Positions 1-8,200 of a stretch of 22,434 nucleotides of DNA are shown here, in pieces (the stretch's first letter is position 1; each line of letters starts with the position of its first letter). The DNA comes from a virus. The notes under the pieces were generated by a model. That model was given only the letters and a program-made list of their open reading frames with translations. It searched no databases and had not been told where the DNA came from. Position numbers and translations under genes: made by a program. The DNA lies in IMG/VR virus record IMGVR_UViG_3300017917_001063, positions 1 to 22,434 of that record. One strand, given 5' to 3'.

Positions 1-5
1 ACTTA

Positions 6-14
6 TGATAGAAT
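6..14 (+). promoter_or_regulatory. Extended -10 promoter for the 48-326 gene
   Basis: The bases read TGATAGAAT, matching the TGnTAnAAT motif found before most genes here. The -10 hexamer is 9-14 and transcription should start near 21. A similar TGGTACAAA follows at 14-22. No -35 can be judged because the window begins here. Confidence 0.5.
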
Positions 15-47
15 GGTACAAAACTAAACATTAAAGATAGAAAGGAA

Positions 48-326
48 GTGGTTATCATCGCGCACTTTGCACAGGTAGAAGATGGAGTAGTAAGACAAGT
101 AATAGTAGTTAATAATACTGATTGCGGTGGAGGCAATTTTCCAGAATCAGAGCCAGCAGGACAAGCATTTATTGCTTCAATAGGCTTATCTGGTGAATGG
201 AGACAAACCTCCTACAACTCTAAGTTTAGAAATACATATGCTGGTATTGGATTTACATTTGATTCAGAAGCAAATGATGGAGAGGGAGCATTTTATCCAC
301 CCTTAGTTCAAGCACCAACTGAGTAA
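48..326 (+). CDS. Conserved phage protein of the 'AHFA...QTSYN..FR..YAGIG' type, unknown role
   Basis: This small soluble protein belongs to a family I recognise from many tailed phages, with the pattern AHFAxV, VIVVNNxDC, WRQTSYN, FRNTYAGIGFT and a C-terminal YPP. Its function is not established; it usually sits near tail or accessory genes. The start is unclear. GTG at 48 gives the coordinates used, but it touches the Shine-Dalgarno sequence AAAGGAAG (41-48), which is too close. Family members begin M-AHFA, and the codon just before AHFA is ATC at 57, eight bases after the Shine-Dalgarno site, so an ATC start giving an 89-residue protein is possible. A terminator follows at 340-369. Confidence 0.8.
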   Translation: MVIIAHFAQVEDGVVRQVIVVNNTDCGGGNFPESEPAGQAFIASIGLSGEWRQTSYNSKFRNTYAGIGFTFDSEANDGEGAFYPPLVQAPTE

Positions 327-339
327 TCCTTTTAATAAT

Positions 340-369
340 AAAAGGGGCATATTATGTGCCCCTTTTTTA
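340..369 (+). terminator. Rho-independent terminator after the 48-326 gene
   Basis: AAAAGGGGCA (340-349) pairs with TGCCCCTTTT (357-366) around a 7-base loop, and a T-run follows. The next promoter motif begins only a few bases later at 373. Confidence 0.85.
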
Positions 370-372
370 TTT

Positions 373-381
373 TGATACAAT
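373..381 (+). promoter_or_regulatory. Extended -10 promoter giving a predicted leaderless mRNA
   Basis: The bases read TGATACAAT. The hexamer TACAAT ends at 381 and the ATG of the next gene is at 388, exactly where transcription should begin. There is no Shine-Dalgarno site between them, so the mRNA is probably leaderless. Confidence 0.65.
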
Positions 382-387
382 AAATAT

Positions 388-687
388 ATGTCAGCACAAC
401 CATCATGGAAATTTAGAAGAAGAGCAATATTTGGGTCATTGATATTTGCCGCATGTATTATTTTATATGTTGCAATACGATGGGAAGATAAGAATATTGG
501 CGATACCCTTGCCCTTGGTGCATTTGGAATGATGGGTGCAATTGTTGCATCATATATTGGTGGGGCAACATATCAAGATGTAAAGCTTTATAGACAAATG
601 TCATTAAATGATAAAGAATATGTTGCAGAGCCAACTGATCAATTAACTGACGTTTCTCAAGATGAGTTTCCAATTGAAAATCAATAG
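388..687 (+). CDS. Small two-helix membrane protein, candidate holin or holin partner
   Basis: The 99-residue protein has a basic N-terminus (KFRRR), a first hydrophobic helix at about residues 12-30, a short polar turn with WEDKNIGD, a second Gly/Ala-rich helix at about 40-60, and a polar acidic tail. This is a class II holin-like layout. Similar proteins sit beside r1t-type holins in actinobacteriophages as I recall them, and a holin gene follows here at 726. Role inferred: membrane permeabilisation at lysis or control of the neighbouring holin. ATG at 388 coincides with the predicted transcript start and lacks a Shine-Dalgarno site. It could instead be a membrane protein unrelated to lysis. 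Confidence 0.75.
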   Translation: MSAQPSWKFRRRAIFGSLIFAACIILYVAIRWEDKNIGDTLALGAFGMMGAIVASYIGGATYQDVKLYRQMSLNDKEYVAEPTDQLTDVSQDEFPIENQ

Positions 688-693
688 TTATTA

Positions 694-702
694 TGCTAAA
701 AT
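694..702 (+). promoter_or_regulatory. Extended -10 promoter of the holin gene
   Basis: The bases read TGCTAAAAT, identical to the motif at 5205-5213. Transcription should start near 709, leaving a short leader with a strong Shine-Dalgarno site, AAGGAGG (714-720). An ATG at 693 lies inside this promoter and so cannot be the start. Confidence 0.6.
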
Positions 703-725
703 GTGTATGCTTTAAGGAGGCACAA

Positions 726-974
726 TTGTTTACAAGAGTATTTTGGCTAGAGAGTACAGAACGTGCATTAAAGACTTTAGCTCAATTCTTCGTTACACTT
801 ACTGCTGGAACAGCATTTAACGTATTTTCAGCAGATTGGCAGACTATAGTTGGCCTATCATTAGGTGGCACAGTACTATCATATGCAACATCAATACTTT
901 CTGTTAAGGTAGGAAAGACTGGAACACCAAGCCTTGTTGCAGAAGAAGAATATCCACCATCACCAACGGTATAA
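726..974 (+). CDS. Phage holin, r1t type
   Basis: The 82-residue protein begins FTRVFWLESTERALKTLAQ, the hallmark of the r1t-like holin family, which is common in actinobacteriophages. Holins form inner-membrane lesions that time lysis and release or activate the endolysin. Two membrane helices are visible at about residues 18-36 and 40-58, followed by the family-typical segment KVGKTGTPSLV and a short acidic, proline-containing tail. I chose TTG at 726 because AAGGAGG lies five bases before it; the in-frame ATG at 693 overlaps the promoter. The likely partner is the leftward lysin at 2216-2767. A terminator follows at 993-1025. Confidence 0.85.
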   Translation: MFTRVFWLESTERALKTLAQFFVTLTAGTAFNVFSADWQTIVGLSLGGTVLSYATSILSVKVGKTGTPSLVAEEEYPPSPTV

Positions 975-992
975 AATATTAAAATAGTAATT

Positions 993-1025
993 GAAAAGGG
1001 ATTCTTAGGAGTCCCTTTTCTTTTT
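993..1025 (+). terminator. Rho-independent terminator after the holin
   Basis: GAAAAGGGA (993-1001) pairs with TCCCTTTTC (1012-1020) around a 10-base loop, followed by five T bases (1021-1025). The last T is also the first base of the next promoter motif. Confidence 0.8.
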
Positions 1026-1033
1026 GGTAGAAT
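1025..1033 (+). promoter_or_regulatory. Extended -10 promoter of the glycosyltransferase gene
   Basis: The bases read TGGTAGAAT, placing the transcript start near 1040. A Shine-Dalgarno site, AAAGGA (1048-1053), lies five bases before ATG 1059. The motif abuts the T-run of the preceding terminator. Confidence 0.6.
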
Positions 1034-1058
1034 ATATAACCTAGAGTAAAGGAAATTT

Positions 1059-2150
1059 ATGAACGAAATACCCACAGCAGCATTTTTAACATTTGATTGG
1101 GCATGGGGGTCAAATCCAGTTCAGCCGAACGGTTGTGCATGGTATAGATGTTGTCTTCCAGCAATGGAATTAAGAAAGCATGGATGGGGAGCTGAAGTTG
1201 GGATACCTGGATATAATAAAGAACACGGTTTTGGACTTCTTCTTCCAGACGACAGGGCAATTCATGGATGGGATCTTATTATATTTAAACTTGTTATGCT
1301 TAAGGATGTTGCTGATAGTGTTGATGAAGCAATGTCAAACGGTCAAAAAATTATAGTAGATATAGATGACTGGTTTGAAGGATTAGAAAAAACAAATCTT
1401 GCATATTCATTAACAGACCCTTCAAAAAATCCAGACAATAATAGAGATCATTATATGAAAATAATTAATAGTGCAGATGCAATAATTACATCAACTCCAT
1501 TTTTATATGATTTTTATAAAGAAAAAGGTATAAAAAATGTATTTCTAGTAAGAAATGGAATAGATTTGGATAGATGGAAACAACGTAATGATTATGCTGG
1601 ATCAATGCCTACTATAGGATGGGTTGGAGCTACACCGTGGAGGTCAAAAGATCTTGAGTCACTTTCCTCATTCTTTGGATCATATATGGAAAAATCTAGA
1701 TTAAGATTTCATCATTCTGGAAATATTATTGGCGCACCTATGGCAAAAGATCAACTTGGACTTCCAAAAACAGTAAAAACATCGTATGAGCCAATGCAGC
1801 CAATTAATACATATCCACAACTTTTTAGAAAATTTGATATAGGAATAGTTCCACTCAATAATGTAAAATTTAATTATGCAAAAAGTTGTATCAAAGGTCT
1901 TGAATATGCTGCTGCTGGAATACCATTTATAGCATCCTATAGTCCAGAATACAAGCTTCTAGAAGAACAGGGAATAGGTAGGGTAGCAAATACTCCGCAG
2001 GAATGGATTGGTCATCTATCAGAGCTAGAAGATCCAAAAGTAAGAAAAAATGATATAGAAAAAAATTTAGAAGGAATAAGAAAATATCATTCAATGGAAA
2101 TTCGTGGTAGTGAATGGAATGAAGTATTTCATGCAATAAAAGATCTATAA
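1059..2150 (+). CDS. GT-B fold glycosyltransferase
   Basis: This 363-residue protein looks like a family 4-type retaining glycosyltransferase that moves a sugar from a nucleotide-sugar donor to an unknown acceptor. The N-terminal half has the acidic segment VDIDDW at 100-105. The linker RNGIDLDRW (165-173) leads to the C-terminal Rossmann half, which opens with IGWVGATPWRSKD (186-198). The donor-binding signature KSCIKGLEYAAAGIPFIAS is at 275-293. Its place between lysis genes suggests a role in changing host surface glycans, or sugars on the virion or DNA, but the substrate cannot be told from sequence. There is no signal peptide. The gene has its own promoter (1025-1033) and Shine-Dalgarno site, and converges on the leftward lysin across a shared hairpin. 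Confidence 0.85.
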   Translation: MNEIPTAAFLTFDWAWGSNPVQPNGCAWYRCCLPAMELRKHGWGAEVGIPGYNKEHGFGLLLPDDRAIHGWDLIIFKLVMLKDVADSVDEAMSNGQKIIVDIDDWFEGLEKTNLAYSLTDPSKNPDNNRDHYMKIINSADAIITSTPFLYDFYKEKGIKNVFLVRNGIDLDRWKQRNDYAGSMPTIGWVGATPWRSKDLESLSSFFGSYMEKSRLRFHHSGNIIGAPMAKDQLGLPKTVKTSYEPMQPINTYPQLFRKFDIGIVPLNNVKFNYAKSCIKGLEYAAAGIPFIASYSPEYKLLEEQGIGRVANTPQEWIGHLSELEDPKVRKNDIEKNLEGIRKYHSMEIRGSEWNEVFHAIKDL

Positions 2151-2153
2151 GAA

Positions 2154-2208
2154 ATACCCCCTATCAATGTCTTTGCCACCATTTTATTGGTTGTTTGATA
2201 GGGGGTAT
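2154..2208. terminator. Hairpin between convergent genes, likely bidirectional terminator
   Basis: ATACCCCCTATCAA (2154-2167) pairs perfectly over 14 bases with TTGATAGGGGGTAT (2195-2208), with a 27-base loop. It lies between the stop of the glycosyltransferase and the stop of the leftward lysin, so it could end transcription from both sides. Neither side has a long T-run, so termination may be weak or rely on roadblock effects. Confidence 0.6.
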
Positions 2209-2215
2209 AACTTAT

Positions 2216-2767
2216 TTACTTACAATATTCTGGATATTTATCATACCAAGACTTATATTTATTGTAGACAAATGAACTTGTATAGTTACCCTTGTGCCTA
2301 CCTTTTCCATCTATATCCCAGGGGTAGAATGTTTTTCCATTCTGAGATATCTCATACGCAATCATAATATTATAGTTCTTATCAAGCATCCTTGATGTAT
2401 TCCACCAAGGTTGGTTTCCCCATGCTGCACGATTGAACTGAAATACTCCATAGTCTCCTGTTGATGAGACAGCATCTGCTCTTCCTCCGCTTTCTCTCAT
2501 TGCAATTGACCATGCAATTCTTAGTCCATTTTTTCTAAAACCAGCCTTGTATAAAGACTTAGCTAAAGAATTTTTGCATCCAAACTGCTGCTTGGATTTC
2601 TTTGCTGGATAAAATACAACGGCTGGTTTAACGACCATGACCGTCGCAGTTGGTGCAGACTGAACATACACTTGTTCGTTTGCAGCATTTGCATTAGATA
2701 CTATTCCAGTTGCTGAGAATAGCATTGTAGATGCAAATAATGCGCCTAGCAGTTTAGTTTTCGTCAT
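2216..2767 (-). CDS. Secreted lysozyme/transglycosylase-like endolysin
   Basis: This 183-residue protein probably cuts peptidoglycan during lysis. It opens with a signal peptide (basic MTKTK, hydrophobic core, likely cut after ANA at 28), then a short linker to about residue 60. The catalytic region contains AWSIAMRESGGRADAVSS with candidate catalytic Glu92, then GDYGVFQFN and AAWG, typical of the transglycosylase/goose-lysozyme-like fold. Cys64 and Cys182 could form a disulfide outside the cell. I chose ATG at 2767 because AGGAGG (2772-2777) is four bases upstream and the signal peptide begins there; an in-frame ATG at 2809 lies near the predicted -10 region. A signal peptide would allow Sec export without the holin. 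It could instead be a virion or accessory wall hydrolase. Confidence 0.85.
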   Translation of the reverse strand: MTKTKLLGALFASTMLFSATGIVSNANAANEQVYVQSAPTATVMVVKPAVVFYPAKKSKQQFGCKNSLAKSLYKAGFRKNGLRIAWSIAMRESGGRADAVSSTGDYGVFQFNRAAWGNQPWWNTSRMLDKNYNIMIAYEISQNGKTFYPWDIDGKGRHKGNYTSSFVYNKYKSWYDKYPEYCK

Positions 2768-2788
2768 GTTTCCTCCTGACGGCGGCAA

Positions 2789-2827
2789 GACATTCATCAA
2801 GTCTAACAAAGAATGTACATGAATGTC
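2789..2827. promoter_or_regulatory. Operator-like dyad at the lysin promoter
   Basis: GACATTCAT (2789-2797) and ATGAATGTC (2819-2827) are perfect inverted repeats. One arm covers the predicted transcript start and the other overlaps the -35, with the -10 between them. An extra half-site-like GAATGT lies at 2811-2816. This geometry suits a repressor, but no repressor gene is evident in the window. Confidence 0.4.
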
Positions 2828-2829
2828 AA
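2800..2829 (-). promoter_or_regulatory. Lysin promoter with -35 and extended -10
   Basis: Read leftward, TTGACA (2829-2824) is followed 18 bases later by TAGACT (2805-2800), with TG one base upstream of the hexamer. The transcript should begin near 2793, leaving a leader of about 26 bases with a strong AGGAGG site. It is the only promoter here with a clear consensus -35. Confidence 0.55.
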
Positions 2830-2872
2830 ATTGAAATGGTACAAATCGGACAGTGTGATCTATATAACATAT

Positions 2873-2905
2873 ATTAATATACTATTAATATAATATTAAT
2901 ATAAT
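2873..2905. repeat. Three tandem 11-bp AT repeats upstream of the lysin promoter
   Basis: ATTAATATACT (2873-2883) is followed by two exact copies of ATTAATATAAT (2884-2894 and 2895-2905), with degenerate flanks. The 11-bp period is close to one DNA helical turn, so the repeats lie on one face of the helix. They could be a bent-DNA or UP-like element or a phased binding site. Confidence 0.6.
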
Positions 2906-2949
2906 ATATTAGTAGTATATCTTTTCCCTCCCACCACCCTGAAATCCTA

Positions 2950-3186
2950 TCATGCTTTTTGGCTTTTAGCAAGTGCAATATAAATCTTTTTTATAGTATC
3001 AAGACCAGGGTATATTTTACTCTTTGATAGAGTATCATAAAAATATACATCATCGTTTTCATCTAACCTTGGTATTATAAAGCTTCCTCCAGGGGTGTTG
3101 TCAATACCTGGAAACTTTAATTCTTCTGCTTCGCCATTCTTTACCAAATTGTAATATGAATGAACCTCTTGAATCGTCAATTTCAT
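2950..3186 (-). CDS. Unknown 78-residue protein, leftward
   Basis: I do not recognise this protein. It is small and soluble, rich in Lys, Asp and Tyr, with no membrane helix, cysteine pair or clear DNA-binding motif; the middle contains GIDNTPGGSFIIPRL, and the C-terminus looks helical. It is probably real, because AAAGGAAG lies four bases before ATG 3186 and a TGATAGAAT promoter (3237-3229, leftward) lies upstream. The promoter is interlocked with that of the reductase gene, so the two genes may be expressed in a mutually exclusive way. It may be read together with the lysin, since no terminator separates them, although the lysin seems to have its own promoter. A small regulator is possible, but only as a guess. 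Confidence 0.65.
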   Translation of the reverse strand: MKLTIQEVHSYYNLVKNGEAEELKFPGIDNTPGGSFIIPRLDENDDVYFYDTLSKSKIYPGLDTIKKIYIALAKSQKA

Positions 3187-3205
3187 GGAACTTCCTTTTC
3201 TTTAC

Positions 3206-3237
3206 TGGTAGAATATATCTCATCCCATATTCTATCA
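3206..3237. promoter_or_regulatory. Face-to-face divergent promoter pair
   Basis: TGGTAGAAT (3206-3214) reads rightward into the reductase gene, and TGATAGAAT (3237-3229) reads leftward into the 78-residue gene. The arms TGGTAGAATAT and ATATTCTATCA form a near-perfect dyad with a 10-base spacer. Both transcripts would start near 3221-3222, so each polymerase would cover the other's -10. Confidence 0.6.
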
Positions 3238-3253
3238 AAGGAAGTGTTTTATT

Positions 3254-5197
3254 TTGTCTCTCATTAACGAAAACGACGGAACCATTAAGGACCATTATAG
3301 AAACTTTATTCATTTAAGCAGATACGCAAGATGGATTGAATCTCAAGGAAGAAGAGAAACCTGGGTTGAAACAGTAGATAGATATATCTTGTTTATGAAA
3401 AATCACCTTGTTTCTAATTATAAGTACGATGAAAACGATAAAATATTTAATGAAGTTTACGATGCAATCCTAAATCATAGGATAATGCCATCAATGAGAG
3501 CCATGATGACTGCTGGCCCCGCACTTGAACGAGATAACATTGCTGCATATAACTGCTCATTTATAGCTGTTGACTCAGTTCGTGCATTTGATGAAGCAAT
3601 GTATATTCTTATGAATGGTACAGGTGTCGGATTCTCAGTAGAGCAAAAATATATAGATCAGCTTCCAATCATTGCTGATGAATTTTTTAATACTGAAACA
3701 ACAATAGTTGTCGATGATTCAAAGCTTGGATGGGCAAAGGCATACAAGGAGTTAATAGCTCTTCTTGTTCAAGGTCAAGTTCCAAACTGGGATATGTCAA
3801 AGGTAAGGCCAGCAGGAGAAAGACTAAAGGTTTTTGGTGGCAGGGCTAGTGGACCAGAGCCATTAGATATGTTGTTTACATTTACAGTAGATACATTTAA
3901 GAGTTCCAGAGGACGTAGACTTAAATCAATTGAAGCACATGACATAATGTGTAAAATTGGAGAAATAGTTGTTGTTGGTGGAGTACGACGATCAGCACTA
4001 ATATCTTTGTCAAATCTTGATGATTTCGAAATGGCAAAGGCAAAGTCTGGACAGTGGTGGGAGGATAATGGTCAACGTGCATTAGCAAACAACTCTGCTG
4101 TTTATAACATGAAACCAAATACAGCACAATTTTTAAGGGAATGGAGGAACCTATATGAATCTAAATCGGGTGAGCGGGGAATTTATAATATGGATAGTGT
4201 TCGTAAGCATATTGATAAGTTCGGGCGTCGTGATTCTTCTAAAGTAATGGGAACAAATCCATGTGGTGAAATTTTATTGAGGCCAAATCAATTTTGTAAT
4301 TTAACAGAAGTTGTTATTGAGTACTCAGACACAGTTGAAGACCTTATAAGTAAGATAAGGCTTGCAACAATTCTAGGAACATGGCAGAGTACTCTTACAA
4401 ACTTCAAGTATATAAGAAAGTCATGGAAGGATAACTGTGAAGAAGAAAGACTTCTAGGTGTTTCTTTGACTGGAATCTTTGGAAATAAGATAACTTCAAC
4501 AAATAATAGTATACTTGCAGACACTCTTGATTTGCTTAGAGAAAAGGCGGTATTAGCAAATGAAACAGAGGCAGATAAACTAGGAATTCCTCATTCTGCT
4601 TCAATTACATGTGTGAAACCATCTGGAACTGTATCTCAGCTAACTGGTGTGTCAAGCGGTATTCATCCATGGTATGCACCATACTATCTAAGATCTGTTC
4701 GTGGAGATACAAAAGATCCACTAACAACATTTCTTAAAGATTGTGGTATTCCAAATGAACCAGATGTTATGAAGCCAAATGATACTACAGTATTTTATTT
4801 CCCAATCAAGGCTCCAGAAAACGCAATAGTGACAAAGAATCTATCTGCAATAGATCATCTTGAGATGTGGAAGACATATCGCAATCATTGGACAGAGCAT
4901 AATCCATCTGTAACAATTAATATACGAGAAGATGAGTGGATTCGTGTAGGGGCATGGGTATATGATAATTTTGATGAAGTGGGCGGAATATCGTTTCTTC
5001 CATATTCAGAGCACTCATATAAGCAAGCGCCATATCAGGAGATAACAGAAGAAGAATACAACGAGTGGATAGCAAAGATGCCTGACTCTATCCCATGGCA
5101 AATGCTTTCTCTTTATGAGTTTGAAGATGGTACTACTGGTTCACAGGAACTTTCATGTGTTGCTGGAGTATGTGAAATAGTTGATATAACGAAATAA
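3254..5197 (+). CDS. nrdJ: Adenosylcobalamin-dependent ribonucleoside-triphosphate reductase, class II monomeric
   Basis: The enzyme reduces ribonucleotides to deoxyribonucleotides with a B12-generated radical, supplying DNA precursors. The residues known from Lactobacillus leichmannii RTPR are recognisable: Cys101 (in AYNCSF) and Cys348 as the redox pair, Cys337 in NPCGE as the thiyl radical site with Asn335 and Glu339, and the C-terminal reducing pair Cys635/Cys640 in SCVAGVCE. Other family segments include GGVRRSALIS (about 242-251), LLGVSLTG and VKPSGTVSQLTG. At 647 residues it is about 90 shorter than the 739-residue RTPR, part of the loss lying between Cys101 and Cys337 near the allosteric region. 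TTG at 3254 is the start, nine bases after AAAGGAAG (3237-3244). B12 must come from the host or environment. The gene sits oddly between lysis and tail genes. Confidence 0.93.
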   Translation: MSLINENDGTIKDHYRNFIHLSRYARWIESQGRRETWVETVDRYILFMKNHLVSNYKYDENDKIFNEVYDAILNHRIMPSMRAMMTAGPALERDNIAAYNCSFIAVDSVRAFDEAMYILMNGTGVGFSVEQKYIDQLPIIADEFFNTETTIVVDDSKLGWAKAYKELIALLVQGQVPNWDMSKVRPAGERLKVFGGRASGPEPLDMLFTFTVDTFKSSRGRRLKSIEAHDIMCKIGEIVVVGGVRRSALISLSNLDDFEMAKAKSGQWWEDNGQRALANNSAVYNMKPNTAQFLREWRNLYESKSGERGIYNMDSVRKHIDKFGRRDSSKVMGTNPCGEILLRPNQFCNLTEVVIEYSDTVEDLISKIRLATILGTWQSTLTNFKYIRKSWKDNCEEERLLGVSLTGIFGNKITSTNNSILADTLDLLREKAVLANETEADKLGIPHSASITCVKPSGTVSQLTGVSSGIHPWYAPYYLRSVRGDTKDPLTTFLKDCGIPNEPDVMKPNDTTVFYFPIKAPENAIVTKNLSAIDHLEMWKTYRNHWTEHNPSVTINIREDEWIRVGAWVYDNFDEVGGISFLPYSEHSYKQAPYQEITEEEYNEWIAKMPDSIPWQMLSLYEFEDGTTGSQELSCVAGVCEIVDITK

Positions 5198-5204
5198 CTT
5201 ATCA

Positions 5205-5213
5205 TGCTAAAAT
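5205..5213 (+). promoter_or_regulatory. Extended -10 promoter of the large tail protein gene
   Basis: The bases read TGCTAAAAT, seven bases after the reductase stop. Transcription should start near 5220, right at the Shine-Dalgarno AAGGAG (5220-5225). The ATG at 5217 is therefore unlikely to be in the mRNA, and ATG 5232 is preferred. Confidence 0.55.
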
Positions 5214-5231
5214 AGTATGAAGGAGTTATTA

Positions 5232-8200
5232 ATGCCTCAAAATATTTTCAACTTATATTCAGCAGTAGCATTTGCTGACCATCCACTTGCAACATGGTCG
5301 CTTGACGATGATTTTTCATTTTTGTCATTAGTTGGTGCAAGTCCAGTATGGACAATAACAAATGGTGCGTCTGCAAGTATAGTTAATCCACCAAAACAAA
5401 AACCTCAGGAAACTGTGGGGATAGGCGATGTTGGACTTTTTACATATGACTTTGCTGCATCTGCATCAACTATGACAATAAAGTCACAGTCATTTTCAAA
5501 TGCTAGTACAGATTCTTTAAAACCAACCGTATGCATTAATACATTTTTATATACATATAACTCAGATATTTCTTCAGTTGAAATAGGATTTGAATATGGA
5601 GATACAAAAAGTTATTCAACATATACAAATCCAGCAAAGGATTCATGGACAAGAATAGCTCATACTGCACCAGTACCAAATTCAACATCAATATATCCAT
5701 ATATAAAATTTACATTTTCAACATCTAATAGAACAATTTCTTTATATAATTTTTCTGTAGGGCAATGGTCAGAACTTTCAAATCATTTATCAACTGGATC
5801 AGTTCCAATTAATTTTAATTCATTGTCTTCTTCTGCATCACTTGCAACTGCATGGGGTACTTCATTTTCTACGTCACCATCAGCATATAAGGTATACGAG
5901 GCAGATACATATGGGTTTGTTGACGATCATGGCTACTATATTGTTGAAAATAATAGAATGCTTGCAGAAAATAATAATATGCCAATGGTATACGGATCTG
6001 GAAATATAACATCAATAAACGCTTCGCAAAATAACGTACCTTCATTAGTATTCCCTGGAAAAGGATTTCTAAATGAAAGTGGAAAGTATGATACTTATAC
6101 AGCAGAATTTTGGATGAGAATAGCTCCGTTATCAAATACTCCAGTAAAAATATTTGGATGTACATCTAATGATGATGGAATATATGTTGATCAAAACTTC
6201 ATAACAATAAATGTTGGTCCGTATATTACATCATACTTTGTTGGAAAATGGTATAGACCAATGCTTATTCATTTTATGTATTCTTCAAATCAAATATCAT
6301 TAATGATAAATGGTTCTCTTGTAATAACTAAAAATATTAGTATTGATGATATTGAGTATCAGGGTATATCAAATGATTGGGTTGGATTTTATTCAAGTTC
6401 ATCAATTAAAAAATTTGAAATTGATTCATTTTCAATATATCCATATATAGTTACATCTAATATGGCAAAAAGAAAATTTGTATATGGTCAGGGAGTAGAC
6501 AATATTAATGATATTGTTAAAAAATTTGGTGGAAATCCAACAGCAATTGATTTTTCTTTTTCAAATTATTCAAAAAATATTATGTTTCCAGACACAATGC
6601 CATGGAATTCAGGTATACACTCAAATCTTACTCCACAAAAAAATTATTTAGAACTTCCTCAATATTTACTACCTCAATTTGTATCTTATACAGAAAATAA
6701 AGAATTATTTAATAAAAATAGAGATCTTAGGTCATGGAACGGAATACTTCAATATACCTGGACATATTGGAAAGACTATCTATGGCAAAAACTTAGCATG
6801 TCTAGAGAAATGCAACTTTTATATGACAATTATTATAATCAATCTAGTTCAAATGAAAAAGTATATATATCAATGAGGCCAAATACATCATATACATTTA
6901 ATAGTTCATTATTATTTGAAGATGCAAATCCAATTAATGATAATGTAGCTAGTTTTTTTGGAATTTATTCAATAAATAAAAATGAAATTGAATATGCAAT
7001 AAATTCAGTAGCAAATGGCGGTCTTGGTCAAACATATATGACGCTCCTTGAATTTAAAAATAAAAATAATGATATATTCAGTGTAAGAATATCTGATATT
7101 AATTTATCATTAAGAACTTTTAAAATAAAATATTATATAAATTCATATCAAATAAATAGTGATTTAGAGGAAACAATTTCATATCCATCTACACAATATG
7201 ATAATGTTTACTTCTTTGTTGGACTTGATATTGCAAAAGTTTCTTTATATGCATCATCAAGATTAAAAAATTATTTTAAAAATATGAATGACTTACAGTT
7301 ATCAATATCTGGAAATAGTACAAATCAATTCACTGGAAGATTCTATAGGTTTAATTTTGATAATCAATTTTTTACTAATAATAATATGTCTAGTTATTTT
7401 GACATAAATGGTTTTGCAAAAAAATCAACATCATGCACAATTTTATATACAGATGCAATATTTTCCTATATAGGAAATTATACGCTTTTATTTAAAAAAG
7501 CAAATAAGTCAATTATAATGGATATTGGATCATCTGGATATTGGCAATCATCAATACCAATGTACCAGCTTGGATCTTATATAACAAAGCCAAATGGTAG
7601 TCAAATATTTGATCTTGATATGATTCAATTTAATATTGATATTCCAAGTGGATTCTCAAATGCAGATAGTTATGATAATTCAGATGTATTTAATGCATAT
7701 GTAACAATTCAAAGATATCAAGATGTAGGAAAAATTCCATATTCAAATTATACTGAAGTAGAAAATATAAATTCAGAAAGATATGTTGATTTTAATAAAT
7801 ATTCAAAAATAGTTCTTGATGTTAAAAAGTTTAAAATAAGCAATGGATCAATTATATTCCCCCCAAAAAGTATAGTTGATTTTAAAAATATGTATCTTAC
7901 ATTTCATATTGAAATAAAAAGCAATGGTATAAATACAGGAAACTTTCAGTTACAGAAAATGTCATTAGCATCACTTGCATTTGATAATGATAAGCTATAC
8001 CAGCTTGGAACATCAAATGGAAATAATCTTTATCCATTTACTAGACAATCTGTATCGTATAGTCCAAAATTAAATAATCCATTTCTTATATATAAAGAGT
8101 CAACTCCATACCTATATTTAACATCTGATTCTGGAATTCAAACACTTCCATATTCTGATTTAGATAATGAAGGTTTTACAAGAGGAATATCAATACCAAT

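Noticed and set aside
2167-2367. Rightward open frame opposite the lysin
   Set aside because: It starts inside the convergent hairpin, has no Shine-Dalgarno site and is antisense to a well-supported lysin.
2860-2925. Replication origin in the AT-rich block
   Set aside because: AT repeats alone are not enough; no initiator-box array or replication gene nearby. Promoter-associated role is simpler.
5869-6165. Leftward open frame opposite the large tail gene
   Set aside because: Composition (Tyr/Phe/Leu-rich) reflects the complement of the AT-rich gene; no start signals.
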